Positions 23,596-31,295 of a stretch of 37,665 nucleotides of DNA are shown here, one piece after another. The stretch spans positions 1 to 37,665 of the forward strand of contig JANXOF010000067.1 in assembly GCA_025353725.1 (NCBI GenBank), read 5' to 3'. The translations under genes and the position numbers were made by a program. Source of the DNA: Polyangiaceae bacterium. GTDB taxonomy: Bacteria > Myxococcota_A > Polyangia > Polyangiales > Polyangiaceae. Numbering within the stretch: position 1 is the stretch's first letter; every line of letters starts with the position of its first letter. The notes beneath the pieces are model-generated. The model worked only from the letters and a program-made list of their open reading frames with translations. It was not told where the DNA came from and did not search any database.

Positions 23596-23631
23596 AGCCT
23601 TAGCCTACCTGTTTACCGCTCGTTACAATAC

Positions 23632-25023
23632 CTAAGCCGAGACCCAGGTGCCGTGAAAGGTGATAGGCGATGCGTGGTCAAACCAAGCCTTGGTAACGGG
23701 ACCGCGTTCGAACGTCGGGCCGTCCCAGACTGCGAAAAAACTCTTCTGCGTTCGGTCATCTAAAACGAGTGCGATGAGGTAGACGTCGTCCTCTGACGCG
23801 CCGGAGGCTTTGGGCACGACCACGGCTTCCGAAACCCGACTCGCGGTGTCGAAGCGAAAGGTGCGTTCGCCGTGTTCGTCGAAGCGAACGATCCCGCCCG
23901 CGGCGTCTTGCAGCGCGGCCCACGTAACGCGCGCTTCGCGTGCATGAAAGGCGGGGTGAACTTGCGGAAACTCGCACGGCAGCGCTGACCGAGACTCGAT
24001 GCGAAGGTCTCGCTCAGTAACAATAGCTCTTTGAAATTTTCCAGGGACCAGAGCGTCGTGCCCGAGCGTGCGAAAAACCGAAAAATCATCGAAGTGCATG
24101 TAGTCAATGACAAGCTCGCTGCCGCGTTCGAAGGCATTCGCGAAGTGCCATTGAAAGAATGCGGGCACGCGAAAGCGACGAACCGCGGCGGGGTCGTCAA
24201 TGGGAATCACAATCACCTCGGTCCCCGCGGCGGCGTCCCACTGAAAGAGACGGTTGAAGTCCGCTAAACCCACGGCGAAACGCGCGACGCTAAGCTTGGC
24301 AGGACTTACGAACCATACGAGGTGCTTTTCGGTCGCTATGAAATCGTGAAGCATTACGCCATGTTCGAGCGTTACGCGGGTGAGCACGTACGCTTGTTCA
24401 GCCTCGGGCATCGCATAGACAGTCAACGTGCTGCGTCGCCCGTAGGTCACGCCAAAGTTGTAGGTCGTCTTGCGCGCGGGCACCGCGTGCGGGTGTGCAG
24501 AGAAGGTGCTTCCGAGCGCGCCTTCCAGGCTTGATTCGCCTAGCCTAGCCAGCGTATTTTGGTCGACGCGCGTGGGGCGCCCGCCTTCCATAAGAGCGTA
24601 AAGTTCGCCCTGATGAAAGAACGTACTCGTGTTTGCCGTGTTCTTTTGCGTGCCGAAGTAACTCCCCCAGAGGCGCTTGTGCCAAGCCCGATTTAGGCCG
24701 TGCAAGTGTCGGTTTGCCGCTCGCTCACGCGCGAGCTCCGGCGTCTCCAAGATTTGATGTGCGCCGGACGCCCTTCCGCCTTGCAAACGCAGCGCGGTGA
24801 TCGCGCCATCGGCCTCGAACGGGTGCGCGTAGGGCACGCCGCCTACCTCGAAGAGACCCGGACCGTTGCGGTAGAGCGTTCCGCAGAGGTCCGAGGGTAG
24901 CTGTCCCTCGACGTGCAAGTCTTCGAAGCCGTGGTGCCTCGCAGAAGTCGCGAGCAGTAGGCTCGCGGAGCTCCGTTTCGTGCTCGCTAACGTAGGTTTT
25001 ACCGGTCCGCTGATGGCTTGCAT
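23632..25023 (-). CDS. Carotenoid cleavage oxygenase
   Basis: A 463-residue, non-haem iron dioxygenase (PF03055) that cleaves double bonds of carotenoids, apocarotenoids or stilbenes. The four iron-binding His are seen: His177 (SAHPHA), His226 (GVMLHDF), His293 (FQWHFAN) and His457 (TFHGTWVSA). The opening LHVEGQLPSDLCGTLYRNGPG is the family start block, and the length fits. There is no signal peptide. The ATG at 25023 is the only Met upstream of the family start block; it has no ribosome site and lies inside a perfect palindrome (25022-25040), which suggests a leaderless message or an operator covering the start. It is divergent from a TetR gene that probably controls it. Substrate is not predictable here. 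Confidence 0.93.
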   Translation of the reverse strand: MQAISGPVKPTLASTKRSSASLLLATSARHHGFEDLHVEGQLPSDLCGTLYRNGPGLFEVGGVPYAHPFEADGAITALRLQGGRASGAHQILETPELARERAANRHLHGLNRAWHKRLWGSYFGTQKNTANTSTFFHQGELYALMEGGRPTRVDQNTLARLGESSLEGALGSTFSAHPHAVPARKTTYNFGVTYGRRSTLTVYAMPEAEQAYVLTRVTLEHGVMLHDFIATEKHLVWFVSPAKLSVARFAVGLADFNRLFQWDAAAGTEVIVIPIDDPAAVRRFRVPAFFQWHFANAFERGSELVIDYMHFDDFSVFRTLGHDALVPGKFQRAIVTERDLRIESRSALPCEFPQVHPAFHAREARVTWAALQDAAGGIVRFDEHGERTFRFDTASRVSEAVVVPKASGASEDDVYLIALVLDDRTQKSFFAVWDGPTFERGPVTKAWFDHASPITFHGTWVSA

Positions 25024-25040
25024 GTAATCAATGATTACAT
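25022..25040. promoter_or_regulatory. Palindromic operator, copy 1
   Basis: ATGTAATCAATGATTACAT is a perfect 8-3-8 palindrome. It covers the start codon of the carotenoid oxygenase on the minus strand. Its partner at 25065-25083 shares 14 of 19 bases. Best explained as the site of the adjacent TetR protein. Confidence 0.8.
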
Positions 25041-25064
25041 AGAAGCGGCCTTTTGCAACCGGAA

Positions 25065-25083
25065 ATGTAAGCGGCGATCACAT
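25065..25083. promoter_or_regulatory. Palindromic operator, copy 2
   Basis: ATGTAAGCGGCGATCACAT has the same 19-base length and ends as copy 1, and with flanking bases forms AAATGT...ACATTT. Its centre is 43 bases from that of copy 1, about four helical turns, which suits two dimers on one face. It lies just upstream of the TetR start. Confidence 0.75.
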
Positions 25084-25101
25084 TTCGTGTATGACTATGA
25101 G

Positions 25102-25695
25102 GTGACCAAGCGCGTAGCCGCTCCCTATCATCACGGCTCGTTGCGTCGCACGCTCCTGCAGGTCGCCTCAGCGATGGTCGAGAGGGAGGGCGAGCACGCG
25201 GTTTCGGTCCGCGAAATCGCGCGTATCGCAGGCGTTTCCGCCGCCGCGCCATTCCGTCACTTTAAAGACAAAGACGATCTGCTCGACGCCGTGGCGGAAG
25301 AGGCGAGACTCAAGTTTCAGGCGCTCGTGCAGGCGGAGACGGACGAAGCAAAGGGTGATCCGCTGCTGGAGTTTCGCGCTTACGGCCGTGCGTTCGTGCG
25401 GTTTGCGGTGCGCAGTCCTCGCCTCTTTGAGCTCGCCGTGCGGCGTGCCGGCGGCGACCCGATGGGCGAACGCTCCGCGGCGGAGTCGAAGGCGCGCATT
25501 GAAAAGGCACAACATCACGGCGCCATCCTTGATGCGGGGCCCGATGCAATTTTTCTCGCCGCTGGCGCCATGACGCAGGGGCTCTGCCGCATGATCATCG
25601 ACGGTCATTTCGGTAAACTCTCAGTCGCACAGGCGGAGAAAGTCTGCGACGCGGCGTTCGATATCTTAGGCGCAGGCCTCATGCCGCGCGGCTAG
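25102..25695 (+). CDS. TetR-family repressor next to the carotenoid oxygenase
   Basis: A 197-residue regulator. The N-terminal helix-turn-helix opens APYHHGSLRRTLLQVASAMV, with VSVREIARIAGVSAAAPFRHFKDKDDLL (about residues 37-65). The ligand-binding half (RSPRLFELAVRRA, DAIFLAAGAMTQGLCRMIIDGHF) is of the WHG type. The GTG at 25102 is chosen because the typical family start, a few residues before APYHHG, falls there; GTG at 25087 is the alternative, and the longest frame (from 25018) would run through both palindromes and is unlikely. It is divergent from the carotenoid oxygenase, with two matching palindromes between them, so it probably represses both that gene and itself, released by an apocarotenoid, lipid or similar ligand. 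Confidence 0.88.
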   Translation: MTKRVAAPYHHGSLRRTLLQVASAMVEREGEHAVSVREIARIAGVSAAAPFRHFKDKDDLLDAVAEEARLKFQALVQAETDEAKGDPLLEFRAYGRAFVRFAVRSPRLFELAVRRAGGDPMGERSAAESKARIEKAQHHGAILDAGPDAIFLAAGAMTQGLCRMIIDGHFGKLSVAQAEKVCDAAFDILGAGLMPRG

Positions 25696-25793
25696 GTTCG
25701 CGGGCTGTCCGAGCGGTCTTTCGACCCCGAACGGAGCCGATGACGTCTACCTTAGCGTGCGCGAAGTGCCACGGCTCTGTAAACTGACCTCCA

Positions 25794-26249
25794 ATGCGGC
25801 TCGAAGCGTTGACGTTGCTTCGCTGCGTTGAGCACGTCCACGGTCATTTGGGCTGGCTCGCCGCCGCGGTCCTCGTTCACCCAGCGGTTTTGCTACGCGA
25901 CGGCAAACGGCGCGCCCACGCGGCTGTCGCGACCGCGGCTGGCCTCGTGACGCTCGTCGCAGCGCTGGGCGCGTGGCTCTACGTGGGGTACCGCGAGCAT
26001 CTCAGGCAGCGCCTGTTTATCGAGTCTCGTACTGTCGGCCTGCTCTTTGAGCGAAAAGAGCACCTTGCCTTCGGAGTGTTGCTCCTGGCGTGGGCGGGCG
26101 CGGCGGCGTATTTCGCTTCGTCGCGCGCGGGGGAGGCGACGCGCGAGCACCTCCGAAAAGTCGCGTATCGCGCGTTCTGCGTTTCGGCGGCGCTCGCCGT
26201 CGTGGTGGCAGTGCTTGGAACCACCGTCGCCGTCTGTCTGAGCTTTTAG
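25794..26249 (+). CDS. Unknown four-helix membrane protein with conserved-looking His
   Basis: A 151-residue protein with four hydrophobic helices: HLGWLAAAVLVHPAVLL, AAVATAAGLVTLVAALGAWL, HLAFGVLLLAWAGAAAYFA and AFCVSAALAVVVAVLGTTVA. The first loop and helix hold three His (VEHVHGHLGW) plus one at the helix end (LVHP), and the third helix starts with RKEHLAFG, so metal or haem b binding is possible but unproven. I do not recognise the family with confidence. It reads in the same direction as the TetR gene, 98 bases downstream, and could be cotranscribed. Confidence 0.7.
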   Translation: MRLEALTLLRCVEHVHGHLGWLAAAVLVHPAVLLRDGKRRAHAAVATAAGLVTLVAALGAWLYVGYREHLRQRLFIESRTVGLLFERKEHLAFGVLLLAWAGAAAYFASSRAGEATREHLRKVAYRAFCVSAALAVVVAVLGTTVAVCLSF

Positions 26250-26268
26250 GCAAACTCAGCGACCAGGC

Positions 26269-27048
26269 TTATTCGCCGGTGAACGACGCTTTTCTTTTTT
26301 CGAGAAACGCGGACATACCTTCCGAGCGATCCTTCGTGCCAAAGAGCACGCCGAAGGCCTGTGATTCGAGCGCGTTCGCCGTTTCGAGAGGCACGTCGGC
26401 GCCCGAAAAAAGCACGCGCTTGCACTGAGCGACTGCAAGTTGCCCTTTCGAAGCAATCTTCAGCGCAAGCTCTTTCACCGTCGCGAGAAGCTCCTCGTGC
26501 GGCACGACGCGGTTCACGAGCCCGAGGCGGTAGGCCTCTTCCGCCCCAACGATATCCCCCGAGTAGCAAAGCTCGCGAGCGCGCGCGATGCCCACGCGAC
26601 GAGCAAGCCGCTGCGTGCCGCCGAAGCCAGGCATGACGCCGAGGTTCACCTCGGGCTGGCCGAACTTTGCCTTGTCGCTCGCGTAGAGAAAATCGCACGC
26701 GAGCGCGAGCTCGCAGCCGCCACCGAGGGCAAACCCGTTGATCGCGCCGATGACCGGGAAAGGCGCTCTCTCGAGGCGAGAAAACACGCGCTGGCCCATC
26801 TCTGAAAACGCGCGCGCCTGCTCGGGGCTCATCGCCAGCATGGCTTGGATGTCGGCGCCGGCCGCGAATGCCTTTTCACCCGCTCCGGTCAAGACAGCGC
26901 ACGCGACTGTGCGGTCAGCGGCAAGCACATCGAGTGTCGCGCCGAGCGCGCGAAGGAGCTCGGCGTTGAGCGCGTTGAGCTTATCGGGGCGATTCAACCG
27001 CACCCATGCGACCGCGCCATCACGCTCACACAAAACGGTGGAACTCAT
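26269..27048 (-). CDS. Enoyl-CoA hydratase (crotonase)
   Basis: A 259-residue crotonase-fold enzyme that hydrates trans-2-enoyl-CoA to 3-hydroxyacyl-CoA in beta-oxidation or butyrate-type metabolism. Key regions: VAWVRLNRPDKLNALN, AFAAGADIQAML (oxyanion loop), FALGGGCELALACD with the first catalytic Glu, and FGQPEVNLGVMPGFGGTQRL with the second. Its ATG overlaps the TGA of the dehydrogenase gene by four bases (ATGA), so the pair is translationally coupled. The frame extends upstream to 27669, but the N-terminal block MSSTVLCERDGAVAWVRLNRP fixes the start at 27048. Confidence 0.93.
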   Translation of the reverse strand: MSSTVLCERDGAVAWVRLNRPDKLNALNAELLRALGATLDVLAADRTVACAVLTGAGEKAFAAGADIQAMLAMSPEQARAFSEMGQRVFSRLERAPFPVIGAINGFALGGGCELALACDFLYASDKAKFGQPEVNLGVMPGFGGTQRLARRVGIARARELCYSGDIVGAEEAYRLGLVNRVVPHEELLATVKELALKIASKGQLAVAQCKRVLFSGADVPLETANALESQAFGVLFGTKDRSEGMSAFLEKRKASFTGE

Positions 27049-27914
27049 GACTTCTTCACGCCGCCCTCGTAGACGTAAAACCCTCGTCCGCTCTTCTTCC
27101 CGACCCACCCGGCCGCGACGAAGTTCCGAAGCAACGTGGGCGCGCGGTACTTGCTGTCGCCGAGGTCTTTGTGGAGAACGTCGGCAATGGCCAACACGGT
27201 GTCGAGTCCGATGAGGTCGCACAACTCGAGCGGCCCCATCGGGTGGTTCAGTCCCAGTTTCGCTCCCGTGTCGATGTCCGCCGCCGTACCGACGCCCTCC
27301 TGAAGGGCAAAGCACGCCTCGCAAAGCATAGGAATGAGAATGCGGTTGACGAGAAAGCCTGGAGCGTCCCCGCTCACGGTCACGGTCTTGCCCATCTTCT
27401 CTGCGGCGGCACGCACCGCGAGGTAGGTCTCGTCGGACGTCTGCACGGCGCGCACGATCTCGACGAGCTTCATGAGCGGTGGCGGATTCATGAAATGCAT
27501 TCCAATGACCCGCTCCGGGCGCGTCGTGACGCCCGCAAGTCGGGTGAGCGAAATACTTGAAGTGTTGCTCGCGAGCAGCGCTCCCGGTTTCATCGCCTCG
27601 TCGCAGCCTCGAAAGAGCTTCAACTTGAGGTCGACGTTTTCGGTGGCCGCCTCGATGACCAGGTCGCACGCCGCGAACTCGGATACGCCCGAGGCGGCCG
27701 TAATCCGCCCGACGAGCGCGGATCGGTCGCCTTCGGCTAGCTTCCCTTTTTCGACCTGTTTGCCCAGAATTGCGTCGATTTTTGCGCGCCCTTTTTGAGC
27801 AAGCTCAAGAGAGGCATCAGCCAAAATCACGCTGTACCCAGCGGCTGCCGCGACTTGCGCTATCCCGCCGCCCATCTGCCCCGCACCGAGCACGCCTACC
27901 GTTCGAATATCCAT
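27045..27914 (-). CDS. 3-hydroxybutyryl-CoA / 3-hydroxyacyl-CoA dehydrogenase
   Basis: A 289-residue NAD-dependent enzyme that oxidises (S)-3-hydroxyacyl-CoA to 3-ketoacyl-CoA. VGVLGAGQMGGGIAQVAAAAG (about 6-26) is the NAD-binding loop. VIEAATENVDLKLKLF, LASNTSSISLTRLA, RVIGMHFMNPPPLMKLVEIV (catalytic His), PGFLVNRILIPML and KLGLNHPMGPLELCDLIGLD follow in family order. The start at 27914 is fixed by MDIRTVGV. Together with the crotonase it supplies two consecutive steps between enoyl-CoA and ketoacyl-CoA. No thiolase or acyl-CoA dehydrogenase is adjacent. The TPR lipoprotein starts only 39 bases away in the opposite direction. Confidence 0.94.
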   Translation of the reverse strand: MDIRTVGVLGAGQMGGGIAQVAAAAGYSVILADASLELAQKGRAKIDAILGKQVEKGKLAEGDRSALVGRITAASGVSEFAACDLVIEAATENVDLKLKLFRGCDEAMKPGALLASNTSSISLTRLAGVTTRPERVIGMHFMNPPPLMKLVEIVRAVQTSDETYLAVRAAAEKMGKTVTVSGDAPGFLVNRILIPMLCEACFALQEGVGTAADIDTGAKLGLNHPMGPLELCDLIGLDTVLAIADVLHKDLGDSKYRAPTLLRNFVAAGWVGKKSGRGFYVYEGGVKKS

Positions 27915-27953
27915 GTCTTGCTCCGACCTCGAAAGAGCTGCGATTCTTACCAC

Positions 27954-28769
27954 GTGGCACGGTTCCGGGCATCTATCGTTGCGGTTTGCTTAGCGACGAT
28001 GAGCGCTTCCGGGTGCGCGGCGACCGACGCCGTTTCGAGCGCCCAGCGTTCAGTTCGGATGCACCGAGAGACCGAGGCGTTGACTAGCTTGCGGGTTCAT
28101 CTCGTGAGGCACCCGGATGACGTGAGCGCGCGTCGTTTGCTCGTGCGCGTGCTGGCGTTCACGGGCGATCTCGAGGCCGCGAAGACGGAAGTTCGAGAAC
28201 TCGAACGGCGGACTCCCGACGATCCGCTCTCTTGGATCGAGCTCGGCCACGCCTTCGAGCTCACGCATCGATTCGACGAGGCGCTGGAAGCCTACGACAC
28301 GGCCGCGAAGGTTGCGAAAAGCTCGCCCGCGGGACCCCGCGAGGGAGGCCTCCGCGCCGCGCGCTGGGGTGAAACCGAGGAGGCCGTTTCGCGGCTCGAA
28401 GAGGCGATTCGGCGCGGGGCACGTGATGGCGAAGTCTTCCACGCGTTGGGTCTCGCCCGCCTGCATCAAAAAGATTTCACGGGAGCTGAGCAAGCGTACG
28501 AGCAAGGCCTTTCCGTCGACCCGAAGAGCACCGAAAACATCCTCGGTCTCGCCACCGTCGCCGTCGTGCGCGGCGACGCGAGGGCCGCACTCGCCGCATA
28601 CGACCGCCTTCTGGCTCACAAGCCTGGGTACGCGAGCGCAGAGCTCGGACGCGCGTGGGCCTTCGCGAAGCTTGGCCGAAAGGAGGACGCGAAGCGCGCC
28701 CTCGACCGTGCCGAGGCGCTTTCTGCACCTCGTGAGAACGTTGCCCGCCAGCGCGCCGACCTGAAGTAA
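27954..28769 (+). CDS. TPR-repeat lipoprotein
   Basis: A 271-residue protein. A GTG at 27954 gives VARFRASIVAVCLATMSASGC, a lipoprotein leader with the Cys near residue 21. The rest is helical TPR-type repeats: DDVSARRLLVRVLAFTGDLE, DDPLSWIELGHAFELTHRFD, GEVFHALGLARLHQKDFTGA, STENILGLATVAVVRGDARA and YASAELGRAWAFAKLGRKED. It is probably a periplasmic or outer-membrane scaffold like PilW/PilF-type lipoproteins, but no pilus genes are near. A longer frame upstream runs antisense to the dehydrogenase and has no leader-like start, so the GTG is preferred. It is followed after 9 bases by a small gene. Confidence 0.82.
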   Translation: MARFRASIVAVCLATMSASGCAATDAVSSAQRSVRMHRETEALTSLRVHLVRHPDDVSARRLLVRVLAFTGDLEAAKTEVRELERRTPDDPLSWIELGHAFELTHRFDEALEAYDTAAKVAKSSPAGPREGGLRAARWGETEEAVSRLEEAIRRGARDGEVFHALGLARLHQKDFTGAEQAYEQGLSVDPKSTENILGLATVAVVRGDARAALAAYDRLLAHKPGYASAELGRAWAFAKLGRKEDAKRALDRAEALSAPRENVARQRADLK

Positions 28770-28778
28770 AAGATTCGT

Positions 28779-29045
28779 ATGACAGCCGAAAACAGGGCGA
28801 TGCGCGAGCTGCGTGAGATCTTCGTGGAACTTGACGCTCTCCTCAAAAACTCGGACGTGGGCGGCGAGCTTGCGTCACGCGGCGTCAACACGAGCCTCGC
28901 GATTGTGGCCGCTGACGCGCTCCGAGCTTACCTTGAGGGCGATCGAGAGCGCGCCGCTGAAGACTTCGACACTGTGGCCGAAGAGATCGCGACGCGCCTC
29001 CGGGCAAGTCAACGTGATCGCGGAGACAAGAACGGGATCTCCTGA
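28779..29045 (+). CDS. Small helical protein of unknown function
   Basis: An 88-residue soluble, mostly alpha-helical, acidic protein: MRELREIFVELDALLKNSD, ASRGVNTSLAIVAADALRAYL, and EGDRERAAEDFDTVAEEIATRL. There is no signal peptide or known motif. It is 9 bases downstream of the TPR lipoprotein and so likely in the same transcript. The amphipathic heptad pattern suggests a helical hairpin or bundle. Confidence 0.7.
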   Translation: MTAENRAMRELREIFVELDALLKNSDVGGELASRGVNTSLAIVAADALRAYLEGDRERAAEDFDTVAEEIATRLRASQRDRGDKNGIS

Positions 29046-29059
29046 ATTGGTTCGCGCTC

Positions 29060-29075
29060 AGCGCCAAGCGCTTTT
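29060..29075. terminator. Short hairpin with T run between convergent genes
   Basis: AGCGC-CAA-GCGCT followed by TTT lies between the small + gene and the CapA gene on the minus strand. The stem is only five pairs and the T run is short, so termination is plausible but weak. Confidence 0.35.
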
Positions 29076-30292
29076 CATAGGCATTCAGGGTTTGTGACCA
29101 AAGCCTCGTTTGGTTCAATCTTGTTCCATTTCCCTAAAAGGCTCGTGGTGAGCGCGAGGCTATCCCCGGTCGCTGGCTGAACGGTATAAGGCTTCGCCGC
29201 CATCGTGAGCGGCAGGTGGCGCACGCCGTTCACCGTGACCTTCCCGTCCGCCCCCTTCGTGAGGCCGACGTAAAGAATGAGTGATGAACGTTTTGCCGTT
29301 CCCGACTGACCACTCACGAAATTGCCGAGCGAATAGATTACAAATCCTTCGCGGCCGTCGTGTGTTGTGTACCGCTCCCAGGGTTGCACGACGTGTGGGT
29401 GGCCTCCGAGGACCGCGAGAGCCCCGGCCTCCAGCAGCTCATGAGCGAGACGCTTTTCACGTGCCTCGGGCTCGTGTTTGTATTCTACACCCCAGTGCGG
29501 CGTGACGATGACCGCGTCGATGTCACGCCTCGCGTTGAGGCTTCGAATCGTGGAAAGTAGCGTCTCTTTATCCTCATAGCAGTCGAGCACTTGGTGGCGT
29601 GGGTCCGGAATCTCGTTCGTCGAGAACGAACACGCGACCCACGCAACGTTGACGCCTTTGGCTTGGGTGGTCGTATACCAGGGAGCGTCGGGTGCCGTCG
29701 TGGAGCGCGTTCCCGTGAACGGCAGGCCAGCAGCCTTGAGGTTTTTGACCGTGCGGTCGACACCTAACGATCGCCTGTCGAGCGCGTGGTTATTCGCGGT
29801 CGATACGACGTCGAATCCGCTCTCTTTGAGGGCATCAATAACGGACGGATGATAGTTGAACTGCGGATATCCCGAATAGACTCGCCCATCAAACGTCTTG
29901 CCAGGGTCGGCAGCCTCGCCCGTGGCAGATACGCCGTCGGCACAAGGGCCTTCGAGGTTGCCGTAGGTCAAATCCGCGCGCGCGAGTAGCGGTTCCACGC
30001 CAGCCCACAAGCTATGGTGTCCCTCGGCCTCCGCAGAGGCTTGCTTCTGCAGGGGGCCGTGAAGAAGGACATCACCGACCGCCGCTATGGCGATTTTCGT
30101 TCCGGCGCGGCAAGCGTTGCTAAAACGAAGAGGGGCTGTCGCTGGAGTCGCAACGGCTTCCGTCGTCTCCGCCTCCCCCTCTTCGCTTTCGTCGAGGTCT
30201 GCACTCGTGCCGCAACCGGACGCGGCAAGAGTAAACGCCGCGAGGAGGCTAACGGCGCCAAAACGGAGGTAGCGATGTGTACGTGTAATCAT
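29075..30292 (-). CDS. CapA/PgsA-family metallophosphoesterase-fold lipoprotein
   Basis: A 405-residue lipoprotein. The leader FGAVSLLAAFTLAASGC gives the lipobox at Cys27. The mature domain is of the CapA type (PF09587), with IAAVGDVLLHGPL, TYGNLEGPCADG, VVSTANNHALDRRSLGVD, VIVTPHWGVEYKHEPE, LGGHPHVVQPWERY and YSLGNFVSGQ carrying the metal-binding residues. Family members take part in poly-gamma-glutamate or capsule synthesis or act as phosphoesterases; no pgsBC-like genes are here, so the reaction is open. It is last in a three-gene operon of lipoproteins, 41 bases after the protease gene. Confidence 0.9.
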   Translation of the reverse strand: MITRTHRYLRFGAVSLLAAFTLAASGCGTSADLDESEEGEAETTEAVATPATAPLRFSNACRAGTKIAIAAVGDVLLHGPLQKQASAEAEGHHSLWAGVEPLLARADLTYGNLEGPCADGVSATGEAADPGKTFDGRVYSGYPQFNYHPSVIDALKESGFDVVSTANNHALDRRSLGVDRTVKNLKAAGLPFTGTRSTTAPDAPWYTTTQAKGVNVAWVACSFSTNEIPDPRHQVLDCYEDKETLLSTIRSLNARRDIDAVIVTPHWGVEYKHEPEAREKRLAHELLEAGALAVLGGHPHVVQPWERYTTHDGREGFVIYSLGNFVSGQSGTAKRSSLILYVGLTKGADGKVTVNGVRHLPLTMAAKPYTVQPATGDSLALTTSLLGKWNKIEPNEALVTNPECL

Positions 30293-30333
30293 TGTCGTCC
30301 GGCGTGCTGGTCTGGGTTGAACGTTGGCGCGAG

Positions 30334-31290
30334 CTATCGCCCCGGTGGAGGGGATACCGTGGGCACGCCGAGCGCGCGAAGCCAGGAGGCCACGCCGTGC
30401 CGCGACCTCTCGTCGAGCCGCGTATGCCAGTTTGTCATGGGTAAGCCAACGCGGTCCTGCGCCTCTGGTCGAAGCGTGTAGTTTGCGTTAACGCCGACGA
30501 CGAGAAGCGCGCCGTCGCGCGCTGTTCGATAAAGCGGTCCGCCGGAGTCGCCGGGGCAGAGTCCAGCAAACGACGGGCTCGCGCCAGGTCCAGACGTGAG
30601 CGAGTACGTCGCAGAGACGCGTGGTAGGTCCGTCAAACGCAAGGGGCTGCCTTCGTGCAGTGCGCTTCGTGCCGGGATCGAGCGTGTTTCGGCAAACTTG
30701 AGCGTAGCCCGCGATCGCAAGTCGGTCGCAAGCACTCCCTGGGTACAGCCGAAGCCGGTAACGGTTACCGAATCTCCGTCGGCCAGCGGACGCGTGTCGA
30801 CGGATGCAACCGGTACGTTTTCGAGCTCGTTCGCCAGGTCGATGACGGCGACGTCCGCGGCGTCGAGCCTCGCGGTGACGGACGAGGCGCCACAATAGAA
30901 TTCGTCGCATGCTTTGGTCCATGCCGGGTGGACATGAATCGCTGCGATTTTGGGATATGCGTAGCCTTTGGCCGGTTCGCGCGCCACGGAGACGTTGCTG
31001 CCAATGGCAAAGAGGAACCGCAGGGTTGCCGGGTCAACGACGCAATGCGCCGCGAGCAGGAGACGCTTGGGCGCCACTTTCACAGCCGTGCACAGGCCGT
31101 CGATGTAGACCGTCGAAGCGAGCGCGGCTTCACCGGCGACGAAACCGCCGATAAGGGCGTCGCGGGTTTCACCCGTCGGGGCTTGCCCACCAAGGCTGTC
31201 CGCCTCCGAAGAAGCCCGCTCGGAAGCGCCGCAGGCGAGGCTCATGCTCAACGCCGCGCTGAAGACTGTGAGACTCAGACGGCGTTGCAT
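30334..31290 (-). CDS. Trypsin-like serine protease lipoprotein
   Basis: A 318-residue S1-family protease. The leader LTVFSAALSMSLACGAS gives a lipobox at Cys20, followed by a Ser/Ala/Glu linker and the activation-like IGGF at about 47-50. The triad is present: His82 (LLLAAHC), Asp146 (DAADVAVIDL) and Ser249 (CPGDSGGPL). Cys pairs (CDEFYC, GFGC, LCPG) probably form disulfides. It is the middle gene of the operon: the deacetylase gene ends 5 bases before its start and CapA begins 41 bases after its stop. It is a different subtype from the protease at 20362. Confidence 0.92.
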   Translation of the reverse strand: MQRRLSLTVFSAALSMSLACGASERASSEADSLGGQAPTGETRDALIGGFVAGEAALASTVYIDGLCTAVKVAPKRLLLAAHCVVDPATLRFLFAIGSNVSVAREPAKGYAYPKIAAIHVHPAWTKACDEFYCGASSVTARLDAADVAVIDLANELENVPVASVDTRPLADGDSVTVTGFGCTQGVLATDLRSRATLKFAETRSIPARSALHEGSPLRLTDLPRVSATYSLTSGPGASPSFAGLCPGDSGGPLYRTARDGALLVVGVNANYTLRPEAQDRVGLPMTNWHTRLDERSRHGVASWLRALGVPTVSPPPGR

Positions 31291-31295
31291 GGCGA

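Noticed and set aside
27049-27669. N-terminal extension of the crotonase frame
   Set aside because: It is rich in Arg and lies entirely inside the dehydrogenase gene, whose motifs are unmistakable; the crotonase start block fixes the ATG at 27048.
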